The translations under genes and the position numbers were made by a program. A stretch of 64,000 bases of DNA from Setoptus koraiensis (lineage: Eukaryota; Arthropoda): NCBI GenBank assembly GCA_048013815.1, contig CM106585.1:14880001-14944000 (forward strand). Direction: 5' to 3'. Below are positions 48,261 through 61,160 of this stretch, piece after piece. Numbering within the stretch: position 1 is the first letter of the stretch; every line of letters starts with the position of its first letter. The notes under the pieces were generated by a model. That model saw only the letters and a program-made list of their open reading frames with translations. It ran no database searches and was not told where the DNA came from.

Positions 48261-50937
48261 GACCAGCAGCCAAAAGTTGTTGAATAGTTGCAGAGAGAAT
48301 TAATCAGACACGCTAATAAGATTAGATAGGAGCAGACAGACGTGGACGCAAGTTAGTGCGAAAATTAATGTCATGCCTTCCTTCCTATCGCTCGAATAAT
48401 CATGATACCGATCAAGGTGACCAGGTGACATGTTAATCACGGTCGACACTTGTGAGCGTCGCCTGCTTTCGCTTGGCCCGGCCAGTTTGATCGGCGTCTT
48501 GATGAGTTCATAATGACAGCGAAAGCCAGATTAAGAATAATTTCGCTGGCTGGCTGGCTGGCTCGAACATGGCCAGTGAGTTTGTTTTGTGAGTATATTA
48601 TATATTGTGCAAATAATATGATACTAATGGCGCCAATTGGCAAGGTTGTTCAACACATGGGACAACAACAGTTCATTGGAGCGCACAAATAGCAGCCCGG
48701 CTAGCAATGGGCGACCGAGCGACACCGTTTGATGTTTGTTATTATTTTGATTATTTTCATCATTCTGATCAAATGTTCGCAATCAAATGGCAGCAAAAAG
48801 AGAAGAGAAGAGAGTAAATTAGAATAAGGAAGGTAAATTTGAAATCTAGCTAATTCCAATATAACAGCTCATTCGCAAATTGTTGGCCGGCGCACCAATT
48901 TGTTATCATCAGGTTGGGTCGTGATTCGGGCGGCCCAGCCGCCAGGCTCATCAAACAATCGCTGGCAACATTTAATATTTAACGCGCTGATCGCCAACAT
49001 TAGATAAAATGTTGTGTCAGCTTACAGCTAAGCCGGCCGAGCTAGACCCATTGCAATCGCAATGCAACGAAGTGCGCTAACGAGACGGATAATTAATTAT
49101 TTGTGCGTGGCCATTGCGTCTGGCGTGTTGTTTTGGGTGCATCAGCGGCTCGCATCCACTAGCAACAGGTAGTTGATGGTGGTTGATTAATTGTTGCCAT
49201 GCCTGCCTGGCTGTTGTTTGGGCATGTGCAAACGAGATCAACCACTGGATACGTTTGCTGCGTCGCTGTTGTTGTTGATGCGGTTGTGGCTGTTGTTGCC
49301 GTTGTTGCTAGTGTGGTTGTCGTTGTTGTTGTTGCAGACAGGCAGCAACAACAACAAACCGGCAAACACAAATACAGACAATTCCAATCGCAATCGTAAC
49401 CGCACAGTTTCTTATCAGTTTCTCCCATCGCTCACTATTTGCTCTATCGGCAACAACAACAACAACATTATCATCATCGCAGCGATTTGTTGCCTGTTCA
49501 CCTGTTTACTCTGACCCATGGTCTCAGCCACATTGTATGCTAACGACACGTGGTGCTGGCTACTGTGATCCAGTGGTTGTGGCCCAAGGTGGAGACACAG
49601 AGCGAGAGGGCAGTGGAAGGAGAATTGCCGGTGAGATTAAATAGACTCACTTCATCAATCATCAATTTGCTGGCTGTGGTCAGTTTGTTGTGGCTCGATT
49701 CAGTCCAGTTCAGCGGTTGGCCGGTCATTTGGTTTGCTGTTGCTTGTTGCGTCGGGTGAGATTGGGAGGCACTTTTATCTCGTTCAACTTGCAGCAATGA
49801 TTAAATCTATCGCATGATGCAATGGATTTAATCGCATCGTCATCGTACGATCACAACACCGGCTATAGTCGTACCTTAGATTAGATATTGATATGGCCCT
49901 AGTTTATGGTCATTATTGCATTAGAAATAGTTAGTTGGTACAATGGCCGCGGCGGCGGTCACCTGGGTGACGTCCTGCGGTGCCGGCATCAACTAGCGAC
50001 CAGCAAAGATAAAGAAAATTAGCCACATAACGTAACAACACGTCTACGAATGTGTGTGTTGTTGTTGTCCGCTGTTATTTATGATAAAATTATTGCCCCT
50101 TGCTCATGATTAATATAATATCTTTCTTCATCTTTCATGCGCGCATCTTTCCATCGCTCGCCTATATCTGCTGGCCCTGATCATTTTGAGCATCTCAGCA
50201 GCAATTTGAGCAACACCATGCGATATTACATAACCAATGGAGATGGTTTAGATGGCAGCAACAAATAATAAGTTTGTGTGTGTACCAGAATTAAAGTCAT
50301 GATCTCACTTGTTAGTGCCAAGTAGGAGATATCAATCGGCTAACAATGGCCAACACCGATGGCCGAGTTGACAGGCCACTGACAGGTGGCGCCCCCTCCT
50401 CCTCACATGGGCGCCCACCTCTGTTGCCCGGTGACTTGTTAGGCAGACACACATGATCGTGGCACCCTGACCGACGGCCGCCGGTCAGTTGGTCAGTTGG
50501 TAACACTAACAGTACGGTAGTGTGGCCGAACACTACTACACTGTTAGTGAGCTTAAGTGTGTGTGTGTCCGAGGATGCTGTTATGTAATATTGTTTGTGT
50601 GTATCGACAGTGTTAACAGTGGTTATTGTTGTTGAGACAAGCGTCAAAATGTTGGAAATTTAATGCGATTTGAGTGATGTACATGATGTAAGGGATAAAG
50701 GAAAACAATAATGTGTGTCGGTTGTGGCCGTCGCTGACAGTAGTTGATGTTGAGCTGACTCATGATGCTGAGACCCAAGAGCATCTTTTGATGCTGATGA
50801 GCTGCTTTTTGCTCGCTTGCTTGCTTGACCACTCGACCAAAACTTGTTACGCTCGTCATGTTGGCCAATTGTTTGCGACGCTTCACTCTGCCAACTGCAC
50901 ACCCGAACCCGGCGTCTGCCTCCATCCGAATTCGCGA

Positions 50938-51030
50938 TATTCGCAGCGATATTCTCAGCGATATTCTCAGCGATATTCTCAGCGATATTCTCAGCAGTAT
51001 TCTCGGCAATATTCGCAACAATATTCACAC
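50938..51030 (+). repeat. AGCGATATTCTC 12-bp tandem repeat
   Basis: About seven copies of a 12 bp unit GATATTCTCAGC with decay at both ends (GCAATATTCGCAACA on the right). Open frames on both strands across it arise from the 3n unit length. Confidence 0.9.
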
Positions 51031-51659
51031 TAATATTCAAATGTCCGAATTGCATTACGAGAGCGCTCGGCTGGCGCGGCCGACACTTGGGTGCCCGGCT
51101 GATGAATAACATATTGCATGAATAACATAGAGCTGTAAGTGTGGCTGGCTTTGGCAAATATCAAGGAGTGCTATTGTTATCATGCGTATCTGGCTGTTAT
51201 ATGATATCACCGAGCGAGCAGCAAACCACATGATGTCAGTCAGTTGCAATGGTAATGATCATTACGTGATCACATATTAAATAATCATCAAGTTGTTGCT
51301 TGTTTCAAGTTGAGATAGACCAAAGAGATAGTTTAAGGCACCAAATCAGCTGCTGGCCCATAATAATCGATGTTAGCTGAATAATTGCTTGTTGTGGCGG
51401 CGTGAAATTGTTATTGTTGTTGTTGTTGTTGTTGCCCACTACTAACACCACTAATAGCATGCCATATACAACGCGCACAGGTAGTGGCGGATAATTGAGT
51501 GGATGCTTTTCGAGCAGACTTTTGGCATTTCATCCAGCGCCAACAAGCACGACGACAACACACACCGACAAATGGCCAGCATATCGGGCCGGGCCACCAT
51601 ATGTCTAATATATTCAACTGTTGGCCTAATCAGCATCATTGTTATCATCTCATAGTGGG

Positions 51660-51872
51660 TTTCGGTTGAGCTTGCAATGGGTTCTGACAAAAGTGTCGGC
51701 TGCCGCCGATGACGAGACACTCTCGCCGGCCATCGAGATGCCGCATCACTCGCTCACGCCGACCAGCTTGGCTGTAAATCGAGCCGGCCGACGCGTGAGT
51801 CTGACCGAGCTCAACCAGTTACAGCGCTCGGCCCGACAACTAACCGGCCGGCTCGCCGGTACGGCCAGTTAG
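51660..51872 (+). other. Possible terminal coding exon
   Basis: An open frame with high GC at third positions follows a possible acceptor (TTCTGACAAAAG, about 51690) and ends at TAG 51870-51872. It encodes ETLSPAIEMPHHSLTPTS and RRVSLTELNQLQRSARQLTG. The composition is unlike surrounding DNA, which favours a real exon, but no family is recognised and no partner exon is placed. A CCAG repeat follows the stop. Confidence 0.3.
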
Positions 51873-54220
51873 CCAGCCAGCCAGCCAGCCAATCAATCTA
51901 TCAATCAATCAATGAGCCAATCAATCAGAATTCAATCATTTCTCTCTCGTTCCTCATTTGCCTTCCTCTCGACCGCCTGTGTTCTTCCTGTTTGTTGAAC
52001 TGCCCCAACCAATGTTGGCTCTGTCAAAGGTCTGTCCGAACAACGGGCCAAACAACGGCTAGTCAAACAATGACTGGTCACTGTTCGGACAAATTATCCA
52101 AGGCGATAAGGTCGACCTATGTGTATCATTACAATTAGTTGGCTGGTGGAACGACCACTGTTGTTAACGCTGTTGGTTTTCCCGATCCAGCCACTCAAGT
52201 GATGAAGGCCAATCAACACTTTTGTTGCCATTGCACACCAATTATCTATAATATAATTTGCTGTTGTTGTTGTTGTTGCTGATTGTTTGATGGTGTCTGA
52301 GCAAACTAGATCGAATATCCACATGTAATGATTGGCACCGTGATGATGATTACTGTTCACCGTTGATCAGGCAATAAAACGATTATTGCTTTCCCTATTT
52401 GCATAATGGCATCGCTTTTTAAACTTCTCACCACTCACAAGCCTCTCTGTTATTTATCGTGTGACCAATGTTGAATGTCAATGCCGGTCAGTGTGCGTGG
52501 AGCCAGTGCAAAATGAGGCCCCGCATTTTAAACAGGACTGACATTTACGATGCCAGGTCTATGCCAGGGGATGCACGAGAGATTGGGCAGAAAATATTTG
52601 TTCGCGTGAAAACATCTCGCTCAAAAATTCAGAGGCCGCTGCACTTGCCAATTTAGATAAATTTCGATGCCACTAATTGCAGTCTCTAATTGCAGTCGCG
52701 CTAACCGGTTGATATCACTCGTTGGCATTACTGTGAAATTAATTGAATTCTGGCAACATTTTCAGATCGTGTCTCCTCTAACTTTCTTGGCTAGTTATCT
52801 AACTGACCTTTGTCTTTTGCGGCCGCAGACCAGCCGCTTGAATGTTGCATAACATTTGCGCGCCATAGGCTCCAGATGGCGCCACTCGCGCTGAGATTAT
52901 TTTCACACTAACTACAGGTATGGCTACATCTCACATCTCGCAACTCACCTGTCCTGGCCCGCTGAACTTTGCCGACAAAATCAATTGTCCAAAGTTTGAG
53001 TAAACCTTCAGACAGTTTTAGAATGTTGGATGGTTTTTCTAAACTTTTCAAAAGCGCACTCGTCAAACGGTAAACTGTGAATGAAGCAAGGCAAGTCGAA
53101 TACAGTTATACACAAAGGGTTTGTGTAAAACATTCAACAACAATATAAATAACTTATTGTTATCCGTTGTTACGTAATGTTGGTGCGAGCGAGCGAGCGA
53201 TTTGGCATGAATTATTTATAGACTGTTAGCCCGTTATTGAACTGGGTGCTGCTTCTGGTCATTTGGTAATGTTGTGATCGGCAACATATTTGCATACGAG
53301 CATATCAATTACTCGCCCCAGCCGGAGAGATGCAAAATGTTCAGCTCAACCAGCACCGGTATTGCCGGTGTAAATGGGTGCATGATAATGCAACAAATAG
53401 AGACATCATGCACTGAAAATTATACACACTGTATACGGTGATTGCGTGAAACAGATCGGCATTTAATTTAAATGGGAAGCGAGCATGAAGAAGCGAATCC
53501 GTTCAGCGAGTTGGGTCCTTGGAACACGTAAACAATCAATACAATCTGACAAAAAACAAAATTATAAAATGTAACAACACACACACGTATGGATTGCGTT
53601 ATATCATTATCGCCTTATGGTTATAATAGTTATTATTGTTGGACAACAATCAATTGCGTGTGACCTTGGCTGATCGGCGCCTTGATTAGATATTAATATT
53701 GTATTAAACCTGCCTCGTGTTTGTGTGCGCCTAGTGAGAGCGACTGATCAAAGTATCAACTGTTAAAACTGTTAGCCTCACAACAAAACGGGATTCCATT
53801 CAAATTAACACCAACGATTTGCCATCTGGCAACGAGATGGCAACCTGTTGCTTCTGGCCAATGTGTGCCAATCCATTGATACGACGGCTTCTGGTTGGCG
53901 GTTAATCACAACAAATCAATTTTGTGTCTATCTGTCTGTCTTGTTGGATAAGATCGATTTCGTTTAGGCGCTCGCACAAACAAAATAAAACCGTTATACT
54001 GCAACTGTTGAAATAGAAATGAGACACGTCAGTCATTCAGTTAGTTAGCTGACCAGTGTTTCAAGGCTGCCCGAACTTTCGCACAATCGAGCCCGCGTTG
54101 GTCTGCAAGCGCGATAAATAACAACAATAACATTTGTTGTTGTTACTCTGTGTTTGTGGGGTCCACTGATGGTGGCGGCCGTTGAATCGGACGGGATCAA
54201 CCACCGGCAACAACAGCCAC

Positions 54221-54254
<34 letters not shown>

Positions 54255-55689
54255 ACAACAACAACAATTCGAACAGGTGAAACACGAGAGACAATGGAGC
54301 TCACAATTTGTATTATCGAGCGATCGATCAATTCGTTTGCTCATGCACGGCACTTTATATTCTCTCTACTTGTCTGTTCTTTATTCTCTCCCATTGTTAT
54401 CCGTCCACTTCGGTTAGCTATTTGATTAACCATTCCACGAGACCCACAAACTTATTGAGACATTTCTAACAACTTGCCATATTCATTTTGGCTGCCATTT
54501 CTGCTCACTCTTGCAGCAACAGTCTTGCCACTCAAATCTCACCTGTGTTTGTGTGGCTTCAGCGAAAGGGGGCGCCATCGTCGTCGTTGATTCACACAGC
54601 TATCGATTGATGATGACCAATATTGGCTAATTGATGACCTAATCTCTGTTATTATTTAAATTAGAGCGACAACAGCCAGCGAGACAGAGAGGTCATAAAA
54701 CAATAAGCGACCGCTCCCTTGTTTTTAGTATAATGGTGGGCCGTTTATATTGCGATTGTATTGTGCAAATACAATCGCATTTGCAATAATAATAATAATA
54801 ATAATAATAGCAGTAATTTAAATAATAATTGTGCCACCATCATTATTGCTATTATTTAGATGTATCATGAATGCATGTGTGATATGTGGCCCAATAGAGC
54901 TTTATTTGAACAGATGATTAATTTAGATGAGAGGCGACGCGCGTGGGCGAACAATCGATGGGCGACAACAAGTGGCTCTCAAATGGCAAGCTGCTAGTTA
55001 GTATGCAAACAAGCCAAAAGTTGACTAAATTGAATAAATTGAATATATTGGCTAAATTGCTGCAATTGAGCGAGCAAAGAAGAATCAATTGAATCAATTA
55101 ATTAGCAATAAGCAATTAGCAATTAGTAGAGCAGCGGCTTATTATTGGCGTTCAAGTGACCTGACTGTGTGTGTGTGTTTTGGAAAAGCGACGACAAGCT
55201 TTTTAAAACAAGTGTATAATGATTTTGGGCTAGGCTGGCAGTTTCAATTGTTTGTTGCTGTTGTTGGCCTTCTCTGCAACTCGTTCGCTGGCTAGCTTAT
55301 CGCTAACGAGTCTCTGGCCGGCAACTGATCTATTTTAATACACACAGTCGATTTTAAACACCCGAATCAATTTGTAACTGTGTGTGTGTGCCAGTTACAC
55401 TGAAACACTATCTCAAAAGTGATAAACTAGCCGCTGCAAAGCAACCCCAGCCAAAGATTTAAAGCTATTACCGATGCAATTGTTGCCAGACTAAAAATCG
55501 AAAGACAAACAGAGGCTCGTCGCATAGGTAGGCTGTAGTTGTGTGCGAAGAAAACTAGATCAAACTAACTCACTCAATTGCAATGTGGCAAGCCCATAAA
55601 CTCTCGGCTATTACAAGTCACTGAGAGAGAGCGAGAGTTGAAAGCATTCCGTTCTTATTATTTGAATAAGTTAAGATAAACGGGTTGGA

Positions 55690-55765
55690 TAAATGAAATT
55701 ACATCATCATCGACATCATCATCACCATCATCACCATCATCACCATCATCATCGTCATCATGGTC
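55690..55765 (+). repeat. CATCATCAC tandem repeat
   Basis: Imperfect (CAT)n/(CATCATCAC)n tract of about 75 bp. Confidence 0.9.
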
Positions 55766-56604
55766 ATCAGGGTCGTCGTGGTTGTTGTTAGTGGCAGCTT
55801 TAGTTGCGATTCTGTTCGAGCCGCGTCCATGATAGAGACACTTCTGTCGCTCGTTGCTAGTTGCAACAGAAGTTACTTAAAATGTAAAATGCTCACTAAA
55901 ATTAAAAATGAAACTCACTCAGGTAAGTTGTTGGCTGAGCTACGACTTGCAAGTGTTTTTGAAAATTCAGTGCAGTCTTTTGTTGGCCTCTTTGTTTGTT
56001 TGTGCCCAATAATCATACTACTGCGGCTACTACTCGCAGGCTCGACATGCAATCGACGTTATGCCGTTTTATGCCCGTTCCATCAATGTAAATCTAAGTT
56101 ATTTGATTCTTTTATTTCTGATTTCTATTGCTGCTTCTATTTTATTTTTCTTGATTTTAATATCTGCTGCTGCCGTTGCCGTTGCCGGGTACATGTGTGC
56201 TGTTGCCAGTTGTTTTTGTTGATGCTGCTCTATCCGGGGCCAACACCGACCGACAGCCAATGCAAACAGGGGCAAATTCAATTTCGACAATTTCGGCTCT
56301 CATCAGCTTGTGAGTTTGGCATCATTATTGCCGAGTAAAAGACGGTAGCAAATGTATCAAGATGGGCTAGTGCAGAATAGTGGTAATAATAATAATAATT
56401 GTGATTGTAATGAGTTGCATAACTTTCTCTCGTGGTCGTTTGTTACTTTGTTATCGTGATGATAATCATGATCTTGGTCATGGTAGCAATGATTGTCTGC
56501 GTGCTCCATATCCATTTACATGCTACACACTATTTGGCCCACTCTCTGGCACGCTCTCAATTTGCATGCCAGGCCTCCCTCCATGTCGTCCATCCGCCCC
56601 CTCT

Positions 56605-56690
56605 CAACAACTGCCCAACAACCGCTCAACCACCGCTCAACCACCGCTCAACCACCGCTCAACAACTGCTCAACAACTGCTCAACTGGCG
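56605..56690 (+). repeat. CAACCACCGCT 11-bp minisatellite
   Basis: Seven or more copies of an 11 bp unit CAACCACCGCT/CAACAACTGCT. The unit is not a multiple of three, so all three frames show the same peptide in turn; it is not coding. Confidence 0.92.
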
Positions 56691-58958
56691 CGACTCGACT
56701 TCCGTTAGACTGTCTATTATTCCATTTGGCAATTCGCATCAAGAGATAAATCGAATGTGAATGGAGACGGGCACAGATTTGCATCACACACTCGCTCACA
56801 AGTCAGTGCGAGGCAAATCGGCCCATTTGACTCGGTGTGTTTTGATTCGGATTAGAGTGCGATTAGAGCGCCATTCAATTTGATAGCTCGGATATTGGAG
56901 TGCAACTCGCGAATCGCGATCGATAGCCAGCGCAGCGCAGCGACGGCTTACTTAAACTTGCATTTTGACATATAATTCATATGAGTCACTGCCTATTCTA
57001 AGGCCAATCATATGTAGATCAAGTTTACGACCGTTTTGCTGTGTCTGTGTTGCCTTATGTTGTCATCATTATCATCTGACAGCGTCTGGCAAGCTAGTCC
57101 ACCTACATTCGATTTAGGCATAAATTTGTTGTTTGTTTACTGCGTGTGCGAAGCGTACAATTGGATAGACATACATACGTATATACACGTACGTATTGGG
57201 CTATGTATTGTATGCAATTTATAAGGTGGTAGCAGCATAATAATTGAACTAGGAAAAGAGTGTTTGTTGTTTGTTACTTGTTATTACTCGTCGAGTGCCA
57301 ACTACTACCTGCGCTACCTGTTGTCCGGTGCACTGTTGTCTAACAAACAATTAATAGCAATCAAATGTAAATCTCATGATTAATTTCACTGGTTGCATAA
57401 CAACATGGCGTGCAAAGGTGACTCGCTGGCAGCAACAGCAACAACAGCAACAGCCCAACAATCACTGTCTTCTCGCAAAACAGTTAAGGTTGCTGATATC
57501 GTTGCCGTGTCTAGATCATCATCCAGATATGACAAATGTGAACCGTTGTTGGCGTTGTTCCTAGACAATCGATCAATACCAAGCATGGCGCCGATGAAAA
57601 CTTGTATCATACATAAAAGTTACACAATAATTTATATTTGAATCGGCTGCCGGCCGCCAGGTGACGCCCAAAGGCCGCGAATACTGTGCTGCTGCTGCTG
57701 TTGTTGTTGCAATTTTATCTTCATTTGCATGACTGCACATGCATATCTCCTCATCTATTTCTTATCTGACCAGCGTTAGTTTGCTCACTGCCAGCATAAT
57801 CGTCGGAAATTGAACTGGCGATGCGAATGGGGGCCACTTTATGTGATCAACAATAAGTACGCTTCAAGTGTCTAGGTGTCAGGTCGATAGCGGAAGGTTG
57901 CAATATCCGTTTGTCAACAATGACAACCAATCTGTGTGTGTGTGTGTGTGTGCCATTGAAAACACGACGCCAATCAAAGATGCACGAGCTTATATCTTGT
58001 CAGGTTAAGTGTCTATCACTAGTTACAGCTCGACAGCGATACATTTGGGCTGTCAAATTTAAGCAGTGAATTTATTGAGTATTCACTTATGATTGCATAT
58101 CATCACAAGAGCCACTTGTGATGATATTGAATAACAATATCTGAATAACTGAATAGTTGACCAACTAATTTGAGCATTACGTAATCAACACTGGCGCGCT
58201 GCTGCTGTTGTTGGCACAAAAACTCACTTTGTTTTTGCACTAACGTGAGCACACTTGAGGTCACACTTGCGGCAGCTTCATTTTGGTCGTCGCAAATAAT
58301 ACCCAATTCCGGGTATTATTTGATATCAGGGTGCGGGACCCACTCGATAGCTACAGGGTGTGCAATGCAAACAAAAGATTATCACATTAGACGCAAGCAG
58401 CCAGTAGTGGTCAAGTGAGCTCAAATGACAATACCGGGCTCGAGTGGTACCCGCAGTTAACCACTTTGTTCACGACACTTTGAAAGCGTGCATTGTCGTG
58501 CTACGCTCATTTGAATATCATCTCAATCTGGTCTGATCTATCAAATTGCATAGATTTGTGATGCAATAATTGTGATGAACAATGACAATGTTGTCTTTTG
58601 AACCAAGTCGTCGAGCTGGTCGACAGTGCCTCGTCAGCACAATACAGCTTTCGCTAGATTTCCATCTCAAGAGATACTGGAACGAGTTGGTAAACAGTCA
58701 AGGAAAAACTCATTCCGGGACATGGTAATTGAGCCGCGTGCAGCCAATGTGTAGCCAAGTCAACCGGCAAGAAGTGAGGCTTCCCGGGGACCCGCTCTTT
58801 GAAATAGGCTGCAAATCGACGAATTTATACCAAACATGCTTTAGTGGCACAGGTACTTTTTCTCGACGTCCAGTATATCGACGTTTGAAATCCCGACAGT
58901 GCACGATCTCGACAGCACAAAATCTCGACAAATCCTCATTCTGAGTCTCACATGCTAT

Positions 58959-61160
58959 TAGAGATGGCAATGGTTAACCGGTCCGGTTATTCGAACCGAA
59001 TATTCTTTCGAACTGAAGACCGAAACCGAACCGAAACCGTATGCAAAGTTAGATTCATATCCGGAACCGAAAGAATACGCCGGTTATTGGCTAACTTCCA
59101 CGGTTTCGGTTACCTAATAGAGAGTCGTTTTTCAGTGAACAAAATGATGGAATTATTTATTCAGAAGAGAGTTATGATTCGAAAAGTTTTAAAAGAAGAA
59201 AAAATGGTATTATCCAATCAACGACTAACCAACCTGAGAAAAGAGATCGCCGGAACACCTGTATTAGTCAATAAAAATTATATCAGAGGCCCTAAGCCAA
59301 AGCTCGCGCCCAGGCAGCAGAGTGCACTTAAGCAAAGATTGCTCAATGAGGATCCGGAGACCATCACCAAGTTGGCAAAGGATTTTAATATAAGCAGGAA
59401 GCTTGTGCGAAAGTATCGCGATAAAAAGTTTGGTTTGAAAAAAAAAATGAAGAAGCGAGTTCACGCTCTCACCGAGCGCGCCAAGCTACAGCGCTTTAGG
59501 CGCTCTTGGCCCCTTTATTTGGCCCTCAGATGTGACCGTTGGATGCATTGGATCACAAGTGATGAAAAAAAGTTTGTGTTAGCAAATTGCAACAGTAAAA
59601 CAAATTTTTATTACTGTGATCCGAAAAATCCAACGGGTCAAGTTGCACTCACAAGAGCGCCTCAAGGTGAAAAAGGGGTCATGGTATGGGTTGCGGTTTC
59701 TGCAAATGGTAAGTCAAAATTGCACTTTGTCGACTCGAAAGTCAAAATTGACTCTCAGTATTATATTGACAAAATACTGAAGCCATTTTGCAGTAAGGAG
59801 TTGCCCACCATGTACCCCAACAGTGACTATATTTTTCACCAGGACTCGGCCCCAGCTCACAGAGCGAAAGCCACCCTGAAATGGTTGGATGAAAAAAAAA
59901 TTAATTATTTGCATCCATCAAAATGGTTGGCCAATAGTCCGGACGCAAGTCCATTGGACTACGGCATCTGGTCCGCTCTTTTTAAAAGAGTAAGGGCCAG
60001 AAACCCGAAGACCATACAAGGCCTTAAAAAGTGCCTCACTGAGGAGTGGGGCAAGTTCCCCCAAAAAATTATAAATAATTGCTTGAGAGCATGGCCCAAG
60101 CGTATGCGGCACATCTATTACAATAAAGGTTCAAACATTGAACAAAATTTATAGTTAAAATACAGCCGAAATGGAGATACAACAATTCTAATATGTACTT
60201 ACTTCTCTGTCCCACATAGGTACAATCAATTTATTTATATGTTTTGAAGCCAATCTGTTCCTCCGAGGATTCACTAAATACCCCGCTCTACTAAAACATT
60301 TCTCTGATGAGACACTTGATGCAGGGCAACTGAGAAGCCAGAGGGCTACCGATGATAGATATTTGAATCTATCTTTTGATACAACCCAAAATTTTATCGG
60401 ATTGAACTCATTGTCAAATGAGTATGCAGGTGAATCTAGCTCCACTTTGGATTGGAGGTACTGATATATCAACTCTTTTGATCTCTCTAGAGATGAAATA
60501 TTCTCATCGAGATCCATTCTCTCCTGAAAGATATCTCTCGTTTGACGTATCCCGGTGACGAGTCTCGTTTCCGGTTGGCAAGACAGACTGTCATCCTTAA
60601 TGACAAGATTGTTAACTAGCTCAGTTGACAGATCTGTTACCTCAATTCTATGTGAATCTGTGACAAACTTCAACTTTCTATATCTGGGGTCCAACATTAG
60701 AGCCACATAATGATACTAGTTTATCCTACTTTGAACATCCCACTTGTCTCTTTTGCTAAATTCGAGCTTTTTCTACAGATCGATAATAAACAGTGAATCA
60801 TCTGGCTGAGGCTCACAACATTTCACCAAGGTATCATGCCACATTACAACATACGGAAGAGTAGGTTTAGACTGAGATGATAAGTCCACTGTTGCGTCGT
60901 TGAAACCTTTCAAGACTCTACAAATTTCTTTGAGGGCAGATATCTCACTGCTTGATAACAAACAATCTAATGCTCTTTTTTGTATCAAGATACTCTCCAA
61001 CTGAGAGTAATTATTAATTACTGATTGAGCCATAATCAGGTCCGAGTTCCACCTGGTTGAAACAGACTGTTTAAGAGTTGAACCCAAAATTCCTTGAATG
61101 GATGACTTCTTAGCGAATGTAACTAAGCGTTTACATTTCTCTAGTAATTTATGAACATTT
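58959..61160 (-). mobile_element. Decayed hAT element
   Basis: The left edge starts TAGAGATGGCAATGGTTAAC, typical of hAT termini, followed by sub-terminal CCGAACCG repeats (58980-59060). The transposase is on the minus strand from about 61158 to 60188 in at least two frames: LLEKCKRLVTFAKKSSIQG, STRWNSDLIMAQSVI, then ALMLDPRYRKLKFV and the hAT dimerisation end FKYLSSVALWLLSCPASSVS with SEKCFSRAGYLVNPRRNRL. A stop and frame change separate the frames near 60710-60775. The right terminus was not found. A mariner-type transposase ORF lies inside it. Confidence 0.85.
59144..60154 (+). CDS. Mariner-superfamily transposase, DD37D type (maT-like)
   Basis: An uninterrupted frame of 336 residues from the ATG at 59144 (an earlier in-frame ATG at 58952 lies in hAT terminal DNA and is unlikely). 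The N-terminal half has helix-turn-helix sequence ITKLAKDFNISRKLVRKYRD. Catalytic motifs are WITSDEKKF (first Asp), YIFHQDSAPAHRA (second Asp) and NSPDASPLDYGIWS (third Asp), with 37 residues between the second and third. This spacing defines the DD37D (maT) group. Such enzymes cut and paste DNA at TA sites. All key residues are present. CGGCTGTATTTTAACT (complement of 60160-60175) looks like one terminus, but a matching left terminus was not found. It is inserted in the hAT element. Confidence 0.9.
   Translation: MMELFIQKRVMIRKVLKEEKMVLSNQRLTNLRKEIAGTPVLVNKNYIRGPKPKLAPRQQSALKQRLLNEDPETITKLAKDFNISRKLVRKYRDKKFGLKKKMKKRVHALTERAKLQRFRRSWPLYLALRCDRWMHWITSDEKKFVLANCNSKTNFYYCDPKNPTGQVALTRAPQGEKGVMVWVAVSANGKSKLHFVDSKVKIDSQYYIDKILKPFCSKELPTMYPNSDYIFHQDSAPAHRAKATLKWLDEKKINYLHPSKWLANSPDASPLDYGIWSALFKRVRARNPKTIQGLKKCLTEEWGKFPQKIINNCLRAWPKRMRHIYYNKGSNIEQNL

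Larger units (their letters stand above)
47691..58955. other. 11 kb gene-poor region
   Basis: No recognisable protein domain was found on either strand. It is rich in (GTT)n/(CAA)n tracts (49260-49335, 51414-51434, 52261-52278, 54210-54268), GGCC-rich patches, (AC)n runs and ATA repeats (54785-54809). Such DNA is typical of a long intron or a regulatory domain of a neighbouring developmental gene, but no exon here is established. The best exon-like pieces are listed separately. Confidence 0.5.

Noticed and set aside
50644-51157. Arg-Ile-Ser and Asn-Ile-Ala repeat proteins
   Set aside because: Frames created by the 12 bp tandem repeat.
54154-54417. Gln-rich exon followed by a GTGAAA donor-like site
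   Set aside because: Mainly a CAA tract; no acceptor and no conserved sequence on either side.
58952-59143. N-terminal extension of the DD37D transposase
   Set aside because: This stretch is hAT terminal repeat DNA that happens to be open in frame.
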